Below are positions 62,739-64,000 of a stretch of DNA of 64,000 bases, piece after piece. The stretch comes from Rathayibacter sp. VKM Ac-2754 (GTDB lineage Bacteria; Actinomycetota; Actinomycetes; Actinomycetales; Microbacteriaceae): the NCBI RefSeq assembly GCF_009807095.1, contig NZ_WUCC01000002.1:372001-436000 (forward strand), given 5' to 3'. How positions within the stretch are numbered: the stretch's first letter is position 1; each line of letters opens with the position of its first letter. Under the pieces are notes generated by a model, which searched no databases, was not told the DNA's origin, and worked only from the letters and a program-made list of their open reading frames with translations. Position numbers and translations under genes: made by a program.

Positions 62739-63539
62739 ATGGACCTGAACACGATCCAGCGCGTCCGCGTCGTGCGCGACCGCGCCGATCTCGCGGCGAT
62801 GGGGCCGCGCACCGCGGTCATCGGAGGCGGCTCCTGGGTCTTCTCCCTCCCCCACGATCACCTCGACGAGCTCCTCGACCTGCAGGGCTTCGGCTGGGAG
62901 CCGCTCCGCGCGACTCCCGAGGGCCTGTCGGTCGCCGCGACCTGCACCTTCACCGAGCTGGCCGCCGTGCCCGATCGCGGTCCGCTGTTCTTCCAGTGCT
63001 GCACGGCGCTTCTCGGCTCGTTCAAGATCTGGAACACGGCGACGGTCGGCGGCAACATCGCCAACGCCCTGCCCGCGGGGCCGATGATCGGCCTCGCCGC
63101 GGCCCTCGACGCCGAGGCGCTGATCTGGCGGGCCGACGGCTCCGACGCGCTGGTCCCCGTCGGCGAGCTGGTCACCGGGAACATGACGACGACGCTCGGG
63201 CACGGCGACGTGATCCGCTCGATCGAGTTCCCCGCTCGGGCCCTCGAGGCGCGCACCGCGTTCCGGAAGATCGCCCTGTCGCCGCTCGGGCGCAGCGGCG
63301 CCGTCGTCATCGGTCGGCTCGACCTCGACGGGGCGTTCCTCCTCTGCGTGACCGGTGCGACCGTGCGGCCCGAGGTGCTGCGGTTCGCCGCGATCCCCTC
63401 GGCCGACGAGCTCGCCGCGGGCGTCGACGCGATCGCGACCTGGTTCACGGATCCGCACGGCGCCGCCGACTGGCGGCACGCCGTCGTGCGGGTGCTGGCC
63501 GACGAGATCCGGCACGAGCTCGGAGGGAGCGGCGCATGA
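62739..63539 (+). CDS. FAD-binding subunit of a molybdenum hydroxylase
   Basis: The 266-residue protein has the xanthine-dehydrogenase-family medium-subunit pattern: [10 protein letters not shown] (FAD phosphate contact), [20 protein letters not shown] (the TxGGN motif) and [18 protein letters not shown]. It overlaps the 2Fe-2S subunit gene by 4 nt. It follows the cofactor operon by about 130 bp, suggesting that the cofactor genes serve this enzyme. Confidence 0.92.
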   Translation: MDLNTIQRVRVVRDRADLAAMGPRTAVIGGGSWVFSLPHDHLDELLDLQGFGWEPLRATPEGLSVAATCTFTELAAVPDRGPLFFQCCTALLGSFKIWNTATVGGNIANALPAGPMIGLAAALDAEALIWRADGSDALVPVGELVTGNMTTTLGHGDVIRSIEFPARALEARTAFRKIALSPLGRSGAVVIGRLDLDGAFLLCVTGATVRPEVLRFAAIPSADELAAGVDAIATWFTDPHGAADWRHAVVRVLADEIRHELGGSGA

Positions 63540-64000
63540 GGTTCACCGTCAACGGCGAGGCGGTCGACGCGACCCCGCAGCCCGGCCAGGTGCTGCGGAC
63601 GCTGCTCCGCGACCACGAGCACTTCGAGGTCAAGAAGGGCTGCGACGCGGGCGACTGCGGCGCCTGCTCGGTGCTCGTCGACGGCACACCGTTCCACTCC
63701 TGCATCTACCCCGCCCACCGGGTCGAGGGCCGCGAGGTCACGACCGCCGCCGGGCTCGGCACCGCCCAGGAGCCGAGCGCCGTCCAGCAGGCGTTCGTCG
63801 ATCTCGGCGCGTTCCAGTGCGGCTTCTGCACGGCGGGCATGGTCGTGACGGCCACGGCGATCGAGGGGGCGCGTGCTGAAGACGTGCCGCGCCTGATGAA
63901 GGGCAACCTCTGCCGCTGCACGGGCTACCGCGCCATCCGCGAGGCGGTGACCGGTGGGCACTCCTGCGGAGACTCCTGCGAGCACCCGAGCGGTCTCAGC
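63536..64000 (+). CDS. 2Fe-2S subunit of a molybdenum hydroxylase, partial
   Basis: At least 155 residues, open at the window edge. Both cluster sets of the family are present: [15 protein letters not shown] with a later Cys in FHSCIYP (plant-type), and CGFCTAGM with CRCTGY (helical). After the second cluster the chain continues with [11 protein letters not shown], so it may be fused to the molybdopterin subunit. The substrate class (xanthine, aldehyde or CO-type) cannot be decided. Confidence 0.92.
   Translation, partial: MRFTVNGEAVDATPQPGQVLRTLLRDHEHFEVKKGCDAGDCGACSVLVDGTPFHSCIYPAHRVEGREVTTAAGLGTAQEPSAVQQAFVDLGAFQCGFCTAGMVVTATAIEGARAEDVPRLMKGNLCRCTGYRAIREAVTGGHSCGDSCEHPSGLS

Overview
The window is 64 kb of high-GC actinobacterial chromosome. 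Gene content and order (DivIVA-domain proteins, rpsB-tsf-pyrH-frr-cdsA, lepB-rnhB-DUF2469-yraN-comM-dprA, rpsP-khpA-rimM-trmD, ffh, ftsY-smc, a full molybdenum-cofactor cluster) and the short intergenic palindromes suggest a Microbacteriaceae member (Rathayibacter, Clavibacter or Curtobacterium type). That placement is inferred from remembered synteny, not from a database comparison. No rRNA, tRNA or CRISPR array was found.

Layout. 1-7.5 kb: cell-envelope and division genes (an exported membrane protein cut by the window edge, two DivIVA-domain proteins, an alpha/beta hydrolase, a CPA1 sodium/proton antiporter, a transglycosylase-like protein). 7.6-12.1 kb: cdsA, frr, pyrH, tsf and rpsB on the minus strand, with hairpin terminators after tsf and rpsB. 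12.4-16.4 kb: a sugar-porter MFS transporter, an M23 peptidase whose frame runs on antisense to xerC, xerC and a metallophosphoesterase. 16.5-19.6 kb: dprA, comM and yraN, chained by 1-nt start/stop overlaps.

19.6-32.7 kb is the accessory region: a decayed prophage or phage-derived island of lower and uneven GC. It carries terS, a TerL cut off before its nuclease domain, a head-tail adaptor, a start-less structural remnant, a frameshifted lysozyme-like gene, an ERF single-strand annealing protein, an ArdC C-terminal fragment, a VRR-NUC nuclease, DUF3846 and DUF2971 proteins, and several orphan membrane-anchored proteins, three of which share one architecture. No integrase was recognised. The island is bracketed by two diverged copies (about nine bases in ten identical by eye) of the same roughly 500-bp part of comM. 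The left copy lies in an intact comM. The right copy is a fragment beside DUF2469, where yraN and the comM start would be expected. The simplest reading is integration at the comM Walker-B codons by an element that brought its own comM 5' half (and perhaps yraN), followed by deletion of the displaced native 5' part. The island can then no longer be lost cleanly.

32.8-57 kb returns to core genes: DUF2469, rnhB, lepB, rplS, a methionine aminopeptidase, a MerR regulator with two membrane proteins, trmD-rimM-khpA-rpsP, a YbdK-type ligase, an SGNH hydrolase, an LLM oxidoreductase, ffh, lipB-lipA, a HepT/MntA toxin-antitoxin pair, ftsY, smc, a double GNAT protein, a ThiF/rhodanese protein and a two-component system. 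57.5-64 kb: a lipoprotein, then molybdenum cofactor genes (moaD, moaA, moeA, moaC, mog, moaE) directly followed by the FAD and 2Fe-2S parts of a molybdenum hydroxylase, its likely client enzyme, which runs off the window.
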